From NCBI GenBank assembly GCA_963741985.1, contig CAVUKD010000004.1, forward strand, positions 558,001-622,000: a stretch of DNA of 64,000 bases, in the 5' to 3' direction. Source of the stretch: Cryomorpha sp963741985. Lineage in GTDB: Bacteria; Bacteroidota; Bacteroidia; Flavobacteriales_D; Cryomorphaceae. Under the pieces are notes generated by a model. That model searched no databases, was not told where the DNA came from, and saw nothing but the letters and a program-made list of their open reading frames with translations. This document shows, in pieces, positions 52,093 through 61,859 of the stretch (positions are counted from its first letter, which is position 1; the number at the start of each line of letters is the position of its first letter). The position numbers were made by a program, and so were the translations under genes.

Positions 52093-53141
52093 CTCCTTAT
52101 CTTATTCTTAACAGCGTGCGCTTTGTTAATCACGGCCAAGTATTTTAGTGCTACCCGTTCGGGGAAATGCTCTTCGAGATGTGCAGGTATTTTATCTCTT
52201 TGTTCGGCTTCCAATTTCGGATGCTCTATAATATTTAACATTGCTAAGGACAGTGCTTCTGCCGATCCAGCTTTAAATTGTATGCCCGCTGGTCCCGCGG
52301 CCTCTGGCAAACCGCCTGTATCTGATACAAATGGTAGACAGCCGCAGGCCATCGCTTCAAGAGCTATATTTCCGAATGCTTCCCAACGGGATGGAATCAA
52401 GATGTATCGGCATGTATTTAGTAATTCTACCAAATCCGATCCCTGCTTTTTTCCTTCGAAAGTTACCTGATTTTCCAAGCCGTATTGAACAACCAGATTT
52501 TTGAGCTTTAACATTTCAGATCCTTCTCCAATAATTTTTAAAGAAGGTTTGTCAACTCCTCCAGCGAATCTCTCATTAAATTTTGAAAACGCCTTTATAG
52601 CGATATCCACCCCTTTAATAGAAACCAACCTTCCTAAAAACACAAAACTTAATGGTTTGCGATCCCGGTTAAGGTTTTTGAAAAGATAGTTGCGGTAGGG
52701 ATTACCAATAACGGTTGAATCAGGAAAATTCTTATCTCCAATCGCTGAACTTACAGCAATTACTTCATTCGCTCGTTTCAATATCTTTAATTTTAGCAGA
52801 TCCTGCAATCTCAACCCGCCGTCGGTATAATCGATTCGCTGCCGAATAGCAATCACTGATCCAGACGAAAAGAAAAAGCGTGGCCAACTCAATCGCAATG
52901 AGGGATTATTCTCAAATACCACATCTGCCCATTTATGAAGTTTTATAAGTTCCTTCAAGTTGGGATTTCTGAAAACCGGGAAAGGAAATGTTTGTTCACC
53001 ACTTTCGGTAACAGCTGTAATCAATCTCACTGGGTAACCGAATTGAAGGAAATATTGCGTAAGAATTTCTGCATTAATCTCTATACCACCGAGTTGAGGA
53101 TAAAAAGCATACGATATAAAAAGGATATTAGGTTTTTTCAT
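52089..53141 (-). CDS. GT4 glycosyltransferase
   Basis: 350 residues: ILFISYAFYPQLGGIEINAE at the start, FVFLGRLVSIKGVDIAIKAF in the linker, PSRWEAFGNIALEAMACGCL (E-x7-E) in the donor site. Length and motifs are normal. 4-nt overlaps on both sides show tight translational coupling within the run 54280-51214. Confidence 0.91.
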   Translation of the reverse strand: MKKPNILFISYAFYPQLGGIEINAEILTQYFLQFGYPVRLITAVTESGEQTFPFPVFRNPNLKELIKLHKWADVVFENNPSLRLSWPRFFFSSGSVIAIRQRIDYTDGGLRLQDLLKLKILKRANEVIAVSSAIGDKNFPDSTVIGNPYRNYLFKNLNRDRKPLSFVFLGRLVSIKGVDIAIKAFSKFNERFAGGVDKPSLKIIGEGSEMLKLKNLVVQYGLENQVTFEGKKQGSDLVELLNTCRYILIPSRWEAFGNIALEAMACGCLPFVSDTGGLPEAAGPAGIQFKAGSAEALSLAMLNIIEHPKLEAEQRDKIPAHLEEHFPERVALKYLAVINKAHAVKNKIRR

Positions 53142-54280
53142 AAAACAGCATTCGTATTTTGCGAGCGGTTCAAGGACAAAACATATTTCGTAACAATCTC
53201 CTCCAATCTACTTTCTGGGGCAAATTTATGTTTCTCTTTTCTCAAATCAATTAAATTGGCAAAACATTGATCCGTCCGAAAATCGAAATGGGTAGCAATC
53301 TGAATACCATCCTCCGCGAGCGGCACCCAGAGTCGCAATCCATGTTCGAGCATGGCTATTACTGATCCGCTTTTTCCGAGCAAATTCGGTGGCACCCGAG
53401 CTATTCCAAAATCTACTTTTAGAAAGAGTTCACTTAAATCTCTCGCACTCATTTTTCCTTTTTCAGTAATCTTGAGGCGCTTAGGATTTGCATTTTTTCG
53501 AAGGGCGTCTGCAAAAGACTTACCAGCTTCTCCCGATTTCCCACAAAGGATAATTTCTATTTTCGAATTTGATGTTTCAGATACATTTTGTATAGCTTTT
53601 ACAAAGATCTCACAATTCTTATTTTTTGGTACGGCGCCAAAATATACCCCTCTGAAAACATCTGTTGTATCTGAAGGCGGAGGGTTTGTTATTAAGGGAA
53701 TATTTCCAAAAAGGCCAAGTAATTCTGTTTGAATACCGATAGACTTTAATCGGGATTGATAGCTCAGGTTACTTGTATGGATTACTGAGACTTTCAATTT
53801 TTTAATCAGATTTTTGATCACAAATATCTGTAACCATTGAATTCCTTTTTCTTTAAGACTCAGATTATGCGCAATAAACGATTCGTGCATCATGAAATGC
53901 CATTTAAAACTGGCATTTTTCATTTTTAAAAATCTGGAGAGCTTGAGAGGAATTCCTTTTGCGGAAAACGCATATGGGACATATTGAAGACTTATCCAGT
54001 CGGGTTTAAATTCGGAAGCAAGCATTTGAAAAGCAGCTCTCCTCCGGGTAAAAGAAAGGGATGACCCCATGCGTACGGCCTTGACATCTTGATGCTGGGT
54101 TGGTTGATTTTCCTCTACAACCTCTGAGACTCCGCGATCCATTAATGCCACAATTTTGATCGTAATATTTTTTGATTGCAGTGCACCGGCTAGTTCACGG
54201 GTATAGTCCCCCACCCCATCTTGCCCTGGTTCTAGATTTCCACAAACCAATAATATTTTTCCTACCGTCATTTTATTCAA
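53138..54280 (-). CDS. GT-B glycosyltransferase, GT4-like
   Basis: 380 residues. The N-terminus ILLVCGNLEPGQDGVGDYTR is a good GT4 start. The donor half has YFGAVPKNKNCEIFVKAIQN and IEIILCGKSGEAG but lacks a clear E-x7-E; instead VPPNLLGKSGSVIAMLEHGL is seen, so the family assignment is weaker than for its neighbours. 4-nt overlap with the next gene. Probably adds one sugar of the repeat unit. Confidence 0.78.
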   Translation of the reverse strand: MNKMTVGKILLVCGNLEPGQDGVGDYTRELAGALQSKNITIKIVALMDRGVSEVVEENQPTQHQDVKAVRMGSSLSFTRRRAAFQMLASEFKPDWISLQYVPYAFSAKGIPLKLSRFLKMKNASFKWHFMMHESFIAHNLSLKEKGIQWLQIFVIKNLIKKLKVSVIHTSNLSYQSRLKSIGIQTELLGLFGNIPLITNPPPSDTTDVFRGVYFGAVPKNKNCEIFVKAIQNVSETSNSKIEIILCGKSGEAGKSFADALRKNANPKRLKITEKGKMSARDLSELFLKVDFGIARVPPNLLGKSGSVIAMLEHGLRLWVPLAEDGIQIATHFDFRTDQCFANLIDLRKEKHKFAPESRLEEIVTKYVLSLNRSQNTNAVL

Positions 54281-54319
54281 ATCTCAAAAACCGTATTGAC
54301 CAACATTTGAATGCATTTC

Positions 54320-55300
54320 TTAATTGCGGCGATAAAATCTGCAAAGGAAAACAGCTAAAGACAACGCCAGTTTCTTTCGGCGAATCCTCTTGTGAGAAAA
54401 TACGCGAATAGGGTAATCTACAAATCGCCAATATTCCTTGTCAATCTGTTTTGGCGTCCTTCCTTTTCGCGCCAACTTTAGATAGTTTCGTTCCCACGGC
54501 TTGGGATGACCGAGGGCGTGAGGAAGAATGGCGTGTGAAGATTCAAACCCCATAGCGTCGCGTCCTAAAATACTTACTTTACCAGCGAATGCTTCTACGG
54601 TTGCATTTAGCGCATCTTGATCTGTTTTGCCGAAGGGTGAAAAAATGGTCATTTCGTCTTTGTCCATTGCTTCCCCTTTTAAAGAAGATTTTGAAAGACT
54701 ACCAATGCGGTGCGCCATGCTTTCCTGTATTTTCAACCAAATTTCGAGAAAGTTCCTTTCCGATCGCTTTAAGCCCACAAAACCTCCATTAACATAGATT
54801 TCTGTTTTGAACTTTAGAGTCAAATCGTACGCACTAAAATATTCACGCCATTGCATTCTCTTCGGATGGTGTTCGGTCATTGGGGAATTTACATCAGCAC
54901 AAAGTGCAACACCCGAATTTACCCACATTCTAAAAACCGGCCAAGCCAAACAAAGCACAATGTCAGGGTCGAAATAATACATTTCTTCGGCTTGCCTTGC
55001 GGGTCCATCCCAAAGTTCCAACATGAAGTTTGGTTTGTAGTTGGTGAAGTGATAGTTTGTAGAAAGTGGTAGGAAGTAAACTGTAAATTGGGGATCTATT
55101 TCCATTACTGACATCCCCTGCCAGGTCCAATTCGGAATAAGCTCCGATTTTCTCACCCATAAGGGAAGATCACCACGATATCCAACAAAAAATTCGCCGG
55201 AAAAATTGTTTGCTTTCAAAGAATTAATCAAAGCTGCCGCACCAAGATTATAGTTTCCTTCAAATAGTGTACATACGGCAACATCTCTTTTCATAGTCAA
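54320..55300 (-). CDS. Putative nucleotide-sugar transferase (GT8-like)
   Basis: 326 residues. AVCTLFEGNYNLGAAALINS at the start and the metal-type motif MYYFDPDIVL near residue 110 suggest a GT-A fold of the GT8 type. YVNGGFVGLKRSERNFLEIW and TDQDALNATVEAFAG are also GT8-like (NGGF, DQDxLN). The basic C-terminus includes FSHKRIRRKKLA. It lies 6 nt after the flippase gene. Donor and acceptor are unknown. Confidence 0.75.
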   Translation of the reverse strand: MTMKRDVAVCTLFEGNYNLGAAALINSLKANNFSGEFFVGYRGDLPLWVRKSELIPNWTWQGMSVMEIDPQFTVYFLPLSTNYHFTNYKPNFMLELWDGPARQAEEMYYFDPDIVLCLAWPVFRMWVNSGVALCADVNSPMTEHHPKRMQWREYFSAYDLTLKFKTEIYVNGGFVGLKRSERNFLEIWLKIQESMAHRIGSLSKSSLKGEAMDKDEMTIFSPFGKTDQDALNATVEAFAGKVSILGRDAMGFESSHAILPHALGHPKPWERNYLKLARKGRTPKQIDKEYWRFVDYPIRVFSHKRIRRKKLALSLAVFLCRFYRRN

Positions 55301-55306
55301 ATTATT

Positions 55307-56632
55307 TTACGGTTTTTCCGTTTCATTGTTCTTCTTTTTTGCTTGCAAATAGGTAATGATAAAATAGCCAACATTTACTATGACTTGAATAGACGCGGTA
55401 AAAATATTGAAATACAAGACGCCAGTCAAAGTGGATATATTAATAAGTAGCACGCCGGCAATGATTGAAGCTATATTAATGGAAATTGAAATTCCAGGGT
55501 GTATTGCCCAGCCGCGTTGCGTAGTCATTTTAAAAGCTCCGCCACTAATCATTATGATGCAGCTGCCTATTATGGCCAGAACCAATTCATAATTCAAATT
55601 GCTGTATTTGTCGCCGAGAATCCAAAGGATTTGATCGCTAAAGAGCCACACGCTAAAGACAATACCCATACAAACTAGAATCAAAAAGCCTGTAATTTGT
55701 AAAAATCTCGGGAAAAGTTTCTCGGAAGCCGCTGGTAAGCGAGCAAATCTTGGATAAATTAATATTCCAAACATTTGATTAACCACCGTAAGCATCAGTG
55801 CTATACGTCCTATCGCTCCTATTTGTGCAACATTGTCGGTAGTTCCAAAAAACGAAATTAACCACAAACTTATATGGCCCGAAACAACATAATAAATAGC
55901 TCCGGGCATCAGCCGTTTAACTACTTTCAAGATGCGCTTTCTAACTTCTAAATCGGGCTTTTGATTCCAATCAGCGTATCCGATTGAGTATTTTCGCAGA
56001 CGGATATTTGTAAATAGTCTTGGAATACCAGCACCGAGGATGGCGATAAATGTCCAGGGCAATATAAAAAGCGAAAAAACCGTCGCAAATCGCGCAACAT
56101 TTTCAACGAGTTGATTTTTTTGAAGCGGTTTGATATCTTGTTTAAGTTGTAGGGGCACCATAAAGATGGATCCTGTAAGCGAGCTGATAAAGGCAGGGAT
56201 AAGTGAGATCACAATGAGCAATGACATCCATAAAGGAGCACCGTGGTAGTGAAGCAAATAAATCAGAATGGGAGATGCAACTACTAAACTCCCAATAGCA
56301 AATTTCTTACGCAAATCGAGGCCCGTTACCAAGGCTGTGCCAAGTTTCTTTTTGTCTTTCCAGACTTTTCCACTCTCGGCAATTACCCCGGAACTTATTC
56401 CTCCATCGGCGAGCACAACCATTGTGCCGAGCATTGTATTCGCGAGTGTATAAAGGGCATATTCTTCGGTAGGGAGGAGCCGAATGACCACAATCCCACT
56501 CAAAAGGCCGATAACCTGAATTAGCAGCTGGGAACCACCGGTAATACTCGTAAGCATAAACCACTCCTTAAGGGTAGGATAGTCAGGCCTCAATGCGATT
56601 ATTTGATTAAGTTTATTTCTCAATTGGGACAT
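55307..56632 (-). CDS. Wzx-type polysaccharide flippase
   Basis: 441 residues with about 12 helices, MATE/MOP superfamily: GGSQLLIQVIGLLSGIVVIR, LLPTEEYALYTLANTMLGTM, LIYPRFARLPAASEKLFPRF. It would turn the lipid-linked repeat unit from the cytoplasmic to the periplasmic side. The helix pattern is standard; no catalytic residues are expected. It starts 121 nt after wzc. Confidence 0.88.
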   Translation of the reverse strand: MSQLRNKLNQIIALRPDYPTLKEWFMLTSITGGSQLLIQVIGLLSGIVVIRLLPTEEYALYTLANTMLGTMVVLADGGISSGVIAESGKVWKDKKKLGTALVTGLDLRKKFAIGSLVVASPILIYLLHYHGAPLWMSLLIVISLIPAFISSLTGSIFMVPLQLKQDIKPLQKNQLVENVARFATVFSLFILPWTFIAILGAGIPRLFTNIRLRKYSIGYADWNQKPDLEVRKRILKVVKRLMPGAIYYVVSGHISLWLISFFGTTDNVAQIGAIGRIALMLTVVNQMFGILIYPRFARLPAASEKLFPRFLQITGFLILVCMGIVFSVWLFSDQILWILGDKYSNLNYELVLAIIGSCIIMISGGAFKMTTQRGWAIHPGISISINIASIIAGVLLINISTLTGVLYFNIFTASIQVIVNVGYFIITYLQAKKKNNETEKP

Positions 56633-56753
56633 AATCCGGAACGACTATCAGTCAGTTGGTTCATGGCAAATTTCCACTGGGGAAAATTTCATTTTTCCAT
56701 CCATATCATTCAAGAAAAGCGTGTTCAACGGAAAAGTCGTAACATATTGACTA

Positions 56754-59027
56754 TTAATATCCATATGTATAATTTCCACTATTGACTTTTTTTGAATCAT
56801 TGAGCACAATCAATGCATTTTTTAATTTCTGATTTCGAAAAATTTCATCAATTATTTTGATTTGATCCTTTTCCGTCCGGTTATATCGGACCACATATAT
56901 GGAGGAATCGATGTAATCATTCAGGGTGAGGGCATCGGCAACTTTTCCTACAGGGGGACAATCGAGAATAATATGATCGTACTCTTTAGAAAGTCTTTCG
57001 ATTAATTCTCCCACACGCGTATCCAGAATAATTTCTGCAGGATTTGGAGGTAGTGTTCCCGCGGAAAGAATTTTAAGATTTTGATCGATATGTGAAGGCC
57101 AAATTACAGTTTGAATATCCTGAACATCACCAACTAAATAATCGGTGAGTCCTTTTGATTTTGGGATATCGAGTCTTTTGAGCAATTTCGGGCGTCTAAG
57201 GTCAAATTCAATTATTAGCACCTTTTTACCAGTGCCAGCCAGAGTAGCAGCAAGGTTGATAGACAAAAATGTTTTTCCCTCTTCACTCATACTCGAGGTA
57301 ATGAGTATCACCTTGTTTTCCTTACCTGCCATCGAAAAACGCATATTTGAACGCAGTAGCCGGAACATTTCGGCAATTGGCGTACGCTCATTGGGTTGAG
57401 CTACAACGACATTCCCGGATTTGTCGTGGCAAATTTCTCCCAATATTGGGGTATTCGTAAGTCCCTCAACTTCAGACCTTAACTCCACCTTTTTACTGAA
57501 AAGGTTTTTCAAATACAGTCCTAAGAAAGGAAGGAAAAGACCGAGGAGTAACGAATAGGCATAAACATTTGTTTTTACCGGAGAAACCGGCCCTTTAGAA
57601 ATGGGCAAATCGATCACACGCAAATTGGAAACGGATGCAGCCAGCGACAATGCTGACTCCTCTTTCTTCTGCAATAGGTAAAGATACAAGGACTGTTTAA
57701 TTTCCTGCTGCCGGGTGATCTCGATGATTTGGCGCTCCATCATCGGTACCTTTTGAATTTGATCCCCAACCGCACCAGACTTGGTCATCAGGTTGTGGCG
57801 AGTGATGTATAGCCCTTTTTTAATATTTTTCAAATTCTCAAGAATGTTCTTTTGAAGATTTTTAAGCTGTTCGTCAATATTTACGATAATCGGATTATTC
57901 GGTAATTGAGTGCGCAACATTCGTTCTCTTTCGAGCTGGAGTTCATTAAATTTTGAAATCAAGCCATTGAGGGTGGCGTCTTGGATAGTGAGCGTACTTG
58001 GCACGAGTTTGTAATCCCCTGCATCACCAGACGAGTCGCTCAAATAAGCTTGAATAGACCGTAAGACATCTATCTGATTATCTATTTCTTCTACCTGTTT
58101 TCTATTCGCGCTCGCAGTGGCGAGATATTCTTGAGCCTGAGAATCAACATCCGTAAGCTCATGCTTTTGCTTATAATCCTCCACATTCATCTCCACATTG
58201 CTGAGCTCTTGTGTAAGATACGTCAATCGATCGTCGATAAAATTGACCGTTTTCTTGGCTACCTTATTCTTATCCTCCTTATTTTCCTGATCATAAACTT
58301 TTAAAAGTTCAGTAAGAATGGCGATTGCTTTCGAAGCTACCGGATCATTCATCGTAATATTGAGTGCGGTAGCATTATTATTTACGGGAGCAACACCAAG
58401 TTTGGATGCGTATTTTTTAGCGACATCCTCGAGATTGTGAAAATGCACGGTAATAGATTGATTATTTTCACTTAAGGCAATATCCGCATCTGAAACGATG
58501 GTAAATTTGCCGTAAGGCTTATCGATCTCGTCTCCAAAGCGATAGGTATGTACCTCGTTGTCTTCAAGTTCAAAACTATTATCATCTTTAAAATGAAGAA
58601 TAAACGACTTTCCATAAAAAGCCGGTGAAAAATTATTGATAATTATCTTTACAGGAACATCGTCGTCATAGATTTCCACATCGCGCACATGGCCTTCCAC
58701 AATATAACTAATCTCGAAGTGCAACTGGGTAACTACCCGTTTCATAATACTCTCCGATTTCAGCATAAGCATTTCATTATCAATACTTCTACTCGTATTC
58801 AAGAGAGCTATATCGCTAAAAGCAGATGTTTCAGAAGGTCCTTCTCCTCCTTTTTCGCTTTTTAGCATTACCGTGGTCTTCGCCGAATATATCGGTGTTG
58901 CATACCGCAAATAGACAAATGAAATAAGGAGCGCCACGAATGCACCTATAGCAAACAAATACCAGTATTTCAGGTATTTTTGAAGAATGCTTTTTATATC
59001 CTTTTGATCCGGTTTTTGTTCAAACAT
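56754..59027 (-). CDS. wzc: Wzc-type chain-length regulator with tyrosine autokinase
   Basis: 757 residues. Wzz domain with a helix at about 21-41, a long periplasmic coiled-coil region (about 250-470), second helix near 500, then a cytoplasmic BY-kinase. Walker A SSMSEEGKTFLSIN is near residue 580, Walker A' VLIIEFDLRRPKLL follows, then ILDCPPVGK as Walker B. The C-terminus ends SGNYTYGY, a short tyrosine cluster that can be phosphorylated. Domain fusion is as in Proteobacteria and Bacteroidota. It controls polymer length and export together with Wza, encoded 17 nt upstream. Confidence 0.95.
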   Translation of the reverse strand: MFEQKPDQKDIKSILQKYLKYWYLFAIGAFVALLISFVYLRYATPIYSAKTTVMLKSEKGGEGPSETSAFSDIALLNTSRSIDNEMLMLKSESIMKRVVTQLHFEISYIVEGHVRDVEIYDDDVPVKIIINNFSPAFYGKSFILHFKDDNSFELEDNEVHTYRFGDEIDKPYGKFTIVSDADIALSENNQSITVHFHNLEDVAKKYASKLGVAPVNNNATALNITMNDPVASKAIAILTELLKVYDQENKEDKNKVAKKTVNFIDDRLTYLTQELSNVEMNVEDYKQKHELTDVDSQAQEYLATASANRKQVEEIDNQIDVLRSIQAYLSDSSGDAGDYKLVPSTLTIQDATLNGLISKFNELQLERERMLRTQLPNNPIIVNIDEQLKNLQKNILENLKNIKKGLYITRHNLMTKSGAVGDQIQKVPMMERQIIEITRQQEIKQSLYLYLLQKKEESALSLAASVSNLRVIDLPISKGPVSPVKTNVYAYSLLLGLFLPFLGLYLKNLFSKKVELRSEVEGLTNTPILGEICHDKSGNVVVAQPNERTPIAEMFRLLRSNMRFSMAGKENKVILITSSMSEEGKTFLSINLAATLAGTGKKVLIIEFDLRRPKLLKRLDIPKSKGLTDYLVGDVQDIQTVIWPSHIDQNLKILSAGTLPPNPAEIILDTRVGELIERLSKEYDHIILDCPPVGKVADALTLNDYIDSSIYVVRYNRTEKDQIKIIDEIFRNQKLKNALIVLNDSKKVNSGNYTYGY

Positions 59028-59044
59028 ATTTTGATATTACGCCC

Positions 59045-59848
59045 TTACCTATTGAGAGTTACAATGAGTGTCGCTATGGTGAGTGTGCTTAATATAGTTG
59101 ACAATGCGAACTGAACATTTGATCTTCTTAAGCTCGCCTGAGCTGCCTTATAACTATCGGGCTCAACATAAACGATATCGTTTTGTTGCAGAAAATAATT
59201 AGGAGAATTAATCAGATTTTTATCATTGAGGTTTACGCGAATCAAATTTCTATGACCGTTTTTTTCACGGATTATCAATACATTTTCGCGCTTGCCCAGC
59301 ACTGTCAAGTCACCTGCAAGACTTAACGCTTCAAAAATATTAATTTTTTCAGTAGGAATGGTGACCGTAGAAGGTTGTTTAACTTCCCCCAGCAGGGTGA
59401 TTTTAAAATTTAGAAATCGTATATTAACGGTTGGATTTTTTATATACTGTGCGTTTAGAATATTTTGAATGGTATCGGTAGCGGCATCTTTTGTGAGACC
59501 ACTCAGATGAATTTTTCCGAGAACGGGAAAATTGATATTTCCATCCTTATCCACCAGATAGCCTTCAATCTTGGTATTACTGCCGTCATTTCCTGAAATA
59601 TCACTTCCGAGTGTTCCCAATACGCCTTGATTGAATAACATATTTGACTCAACACTTAAGCTGTTTACGGTAATGCTGAGCAGATCATCGGGTTGTATAG
59701 TAGGAGTTACCACATTATCAATCACTTTATTTTGATTGAGATCTGATGGCGTCAGATTACTCATATAAACCAAATCGCGGCTTGGGCCGCATCCAAATAA
59801 AATTAATATCAAAAAGTACAGTGGAAATCCCGGAATTGAAAAACGCAT
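59045..59848 (-). CDS. wza: Wza-type polysaccharide export lipoprotein
   Basis: 267 residues from the ATG at 59848; an earlier ATG at 59869 adds 7 residues. Lipobox LILFGC with C20. A polysaccharide-export domain (VTPTIQPDDLLSITVNSLSV) and SLBB-like parts follow (DKDGNINFPVLGKIHLSGLT; ITLLGEVKQPSTVTIPTEKI; FLQQNDIVYVEP). A C-terminal helix (LSTILSTLTIATLIVTL) would form the outer-membrane pore. It is the first gene of the locus, with a predicted promoter at 59916-59886. Confidence 0.93.
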   Translation of the reverse strand: MRFSIPGFPLYFLILILFGCGPSRDLVYMSNLTPSDLNQNKVIDNVVTPTIQPDDLLSITVNSLSVESNMLFNQGVLGTLGSDISGNDGSNTKIEGYLVDKDGNINFPVLGKIHLSGLTKDAATDTIQNILNAQYIKNPTVNIRFLNFKITLLGEVKQPSTVTIPTEKINIFEALSLAGDLTVLGKRENVLIIREKNGHRNLIRVNLNDKNLINSPNYFLQQNDIVYVEPDSYKAAQASLRRSNVQFALSTILSTLTIATLIVTLNR

Positions 59849-59885
59849 CAAAATGAAAAAATTATTCATTAAAAAAACAATAGCC

Positions 59886-59916
59886 CAAATATATCATTCA
59901 GAGCTTATCGACACAA
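59886..59916 (-). promoter_or_regulatory. Predicted promoter of the wza operon
   Basis: On the minus strand: TTG at 59916-59914, 20 nt, then TATATTTG at 59893-59886, an exact TAnnTTTG match and the same octamer as in the wcaJ promoter. The predicted start is about 30 nt before the wza ATG. Confidence 0.55.
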
Positions 59917-60043
59917 TTTTAATAAGGTTAAAGGTAAACAATGCCTCAGGTACCGGTGATTAATTCCGCCAAAAATACACTATAATCATTTACCGAGCAA
60001 ATCGCAACGTTTGTCGACCCCCGTTCCTGTTTGATGGACAATA

Positions 60044-60352
60044 TTACTTATCCACATCAGCTACGTCGAAGGTTTGTGCTCCTCCTTTGGATTTACTTTC
60101 TAAAAATTGTGGCCAGTGTGCATCGATTATTTCAAAAGTATTGCCGGGCGAAGCATCAAGAAGATCCTTCAAGTCGTTGTCATTGAGTTGAAGACCGACA
60201 AATACTTGGTTCAAATCCGCATCCATGATTCCTTTTGGCGCATAATCTATTTCATTGTCAAGGAGTTTGGAAATATTATTGTGAAAATCTAAAAGAGCCT
60301 GATCTTTCGATTCGCCTTTTTCAATCTCGAGTTTTATCGTTACAAATTTCAT
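60044..60352 (-). CDS. Small conserved-looking protein of unknown function
   Basis: 102 residues, cytoplasmic, acidic. It starts MKFVTIKLEIEKGESKDQAL, has IDYAPKGIMDADLNQVFVGL in the middle and ends AQTFDVADVDK. No membrane segment, signal or known motif. Codon use and composition look like a real gene, and its frame is the longest in this stretch. It is divergent from the sulfotransferase gene, with about 190 nt between them, and is not part of the polysaccharide operon. I do not recognise the family. Confidence 0.65.
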   Translation of the reverse strand: MKFVTIKLEIEKGESKDQALLDFHNNISKLLDNEIDYAPKGIMDADLNQVFVGLQLNDNDLKDLLDASPGNTFEIIDAHWPQFLESKSKGGAQTFDVADVDK

Positions 60353-60540
60353 TGTGCTTTTTAATGGTAAAGATAGCCTTCCGGAAAAGGATTAAAAATT
60401 CCTCTTTAGAAAAATTGTGAAACCGCAATAATCATCTAATTATTTTGCAGGAACCTTCTCGAAGACCAAATAAAAAGGAATTGTATTTTTGATGCCGGCT
60501 ATTCTGCAGAAAAGAATATTCCTTTTAAATTAAAAATGAA

Positions 60541-61389
60541 GTGATATCCCCGATGGCAAATTGGATTATAAAATCGAAGAGTATATTTCGTGGAATTCAG
60601 GCCGTTTTTGGAATACGGCTAATTGATCCGATCGAGGTGTTTTATTTGCCGAGTGAAAAAACCTTTTATCCCATTATTTCAAAGTCTGCTTGTTCATCGA
60701 TAAAAGTGATGCTTATTCAAAAATTTGTTCCTGATTTTAAAAGCAGTTTTCCAGAAATACATCATATTGACCCATGTTCGATTACTGATAATCAAGCACA
60801 AAGAATATTTTTTTATCAAATGCGGAACTATGAAAAATGGACGAAAGGGAAGAAGATGGTACTCGTAATCCGCGAGCCTGCTTCGCGGTTTTATTCCTGT
60901 TACATTGATGTGAAAAAAGGAAAAAATCGTATGTATCAGTATCCGTCTCAATTGGATTGGTTTTACGAATTTAAACCCGGATTAAGTATTTCTGCCTTTC
61001 TCAAAAGCGTTTACAAAATTAACGATTCCTTTGCCGACAGGCATTTTCGCTCCCAGACATTTTGTTTGAATACACGCGTCCGAAAGGCAATTTCTGAACT
61101 GGAAGTGTATGCCTTAGATGACTTTATGCATACAATGAAAATTATTAAATCAGACGAAGGAATTCGCCCTACCCGATTGAATACCAATAATGAATCAATA
61201 CCTCAGAATCTGCTTTCTGAACTGGAACTTGACCTTCGCTTTATGAAAAGATTTGAAGAAGATATCAGGCTTTATGTGGGAAGTGAAAACCACATCGGAA
61301 GACACTTCACAGATTTGACCCCGAATATGTTCAAAATTGCGATATTGTGCACACCAAATAATTTAAGCTTATGCCATCTCTCGATATAG
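60541..61389 (+). CDS. Carbohydrate sulfotransferase-like protein
   Basis: 282 residues from a GTG at 60541 (an ATG at 60553 gives 278). The PAPS-binding motifs of the sulfotransferase-2 family are recognisable: the 5'-phosphosulfate loop FYPIISKSACSSIKVMLIQK, and the 3'-phosphate motif LVIREPASRFYSCYIDVKKG with Arg and Ser in the usual places. It would transfer sulfate from PAPS to a sugar hydroxyl. The next gene (yajQ) starts 19 nt before this stop. Its place beside the exopolysaccharide locus suggests the polymer as acceptor; an intracellular acceptor is also possible. Confidence 0.82.
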   Translation: MISPMANWIIKSKSIFRGIQAVFGIRLIDPIEVFYLPSEKTFYPIISKSACSSIKVMLIQKFVPDFKSSFPEIHHIDPCSITDNQAQRIFFYQMRNYEKWTKGKKMVLVIREPASRFYSCYIDVKKGKNRMYQYPSQLDWFYEFKPGLSISAFLKSVYKINDSFADRHFRSQTFCLNTRVRKAISELEVYALDDFMHTMKIIKSDEGIRPTRLNTNNESIPQNLLSELELDLRFMKRFEEDIRLYVGSENHIGRHFTDLTPNMFKIAILCTPNNLSLCHLSI

Positions 61390-61859
61390 TCTCAGAAGTC
61401 GATCTGCAAACGGTTGACAATGTAGTAAATGCAGCAAAAAAGGAAATCGAAACCCGATACGATTTTAAAGGAACCGGAAGTGAGATTTCACTCGACAAGA
61501 AGAATCTGGTTATCCAATTGACCACTGAAAACGATTTTCGAATCGATCAAATGGAAAAAGTACTCATTGGAAGATTTGTAAAGGGAAAAATTGATCCGCA
61601 AAGTCTGGATTTGTCGAATGAATTCTTTACTTCAGGTAAAGTGGTCAAAAAAGATATCCCTGTAAATCAAGGAATCGATCGCGAAACTGCCAAAAAAATC
61701 GTAAAAGCAATCAAGGATTCAAAAGTGAAAGTCGATGCGCAAATTATGGATGAGCAGGTTAGGGTAACGTCCAAATCGATTGATAATTTGCAACAGGTCA
61801 TGGCAATTTGCCGCCAAGGTGACTTTGGACTTCCCCTTCAGTTTACAAATATGAAATAG
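61371..61859 (+). CDS. yajQ: YajQ family nucleotide-binding protein
   Basis: 162 residues, normal length. It starts MPSLDIVSEVDLQTVDNVVN, with RYDFKGTGSEISLDKKNLVI and the C-terminal RQGDFGLPLQFTNMK, all typical of UPF0234/YajQ. Two ferredoxin-like domains. Some members bind cyclic di-GMP and interact with a transcription factor; others bind RNA. It overlaps the sulfotransferase gene by 19 nt, so both are translated from one mRNA. Confidence 0.95.
   Translation: MPSLDIVSEVDLQTVDNVVNAAKKEIETRYDFKGTGSEISLDKKNLVIQLTTENDFRIDQMEKVLIGRFVKGKIDPQSLDLSNEFFTSGKVVKKDIPVNQGIDRETAKKIVKAIKDSKVKVDAQIMDEQVRVTSKSIDNLQQVMAICRQGDFGLPLQFTNMK

Noticed and set aside
56663..56690. Imperfect AAATTTCC ... GGGAAAATTT repeat between wzc and wzx
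   Set aside because: Short, imperfect and AT-rich; no support as terminator or operator.
60493..60500. TATTTTTG -7-like box before the sulfotransferase
   Set aside because: AT-rich context and no -33 partner at normal spacing.
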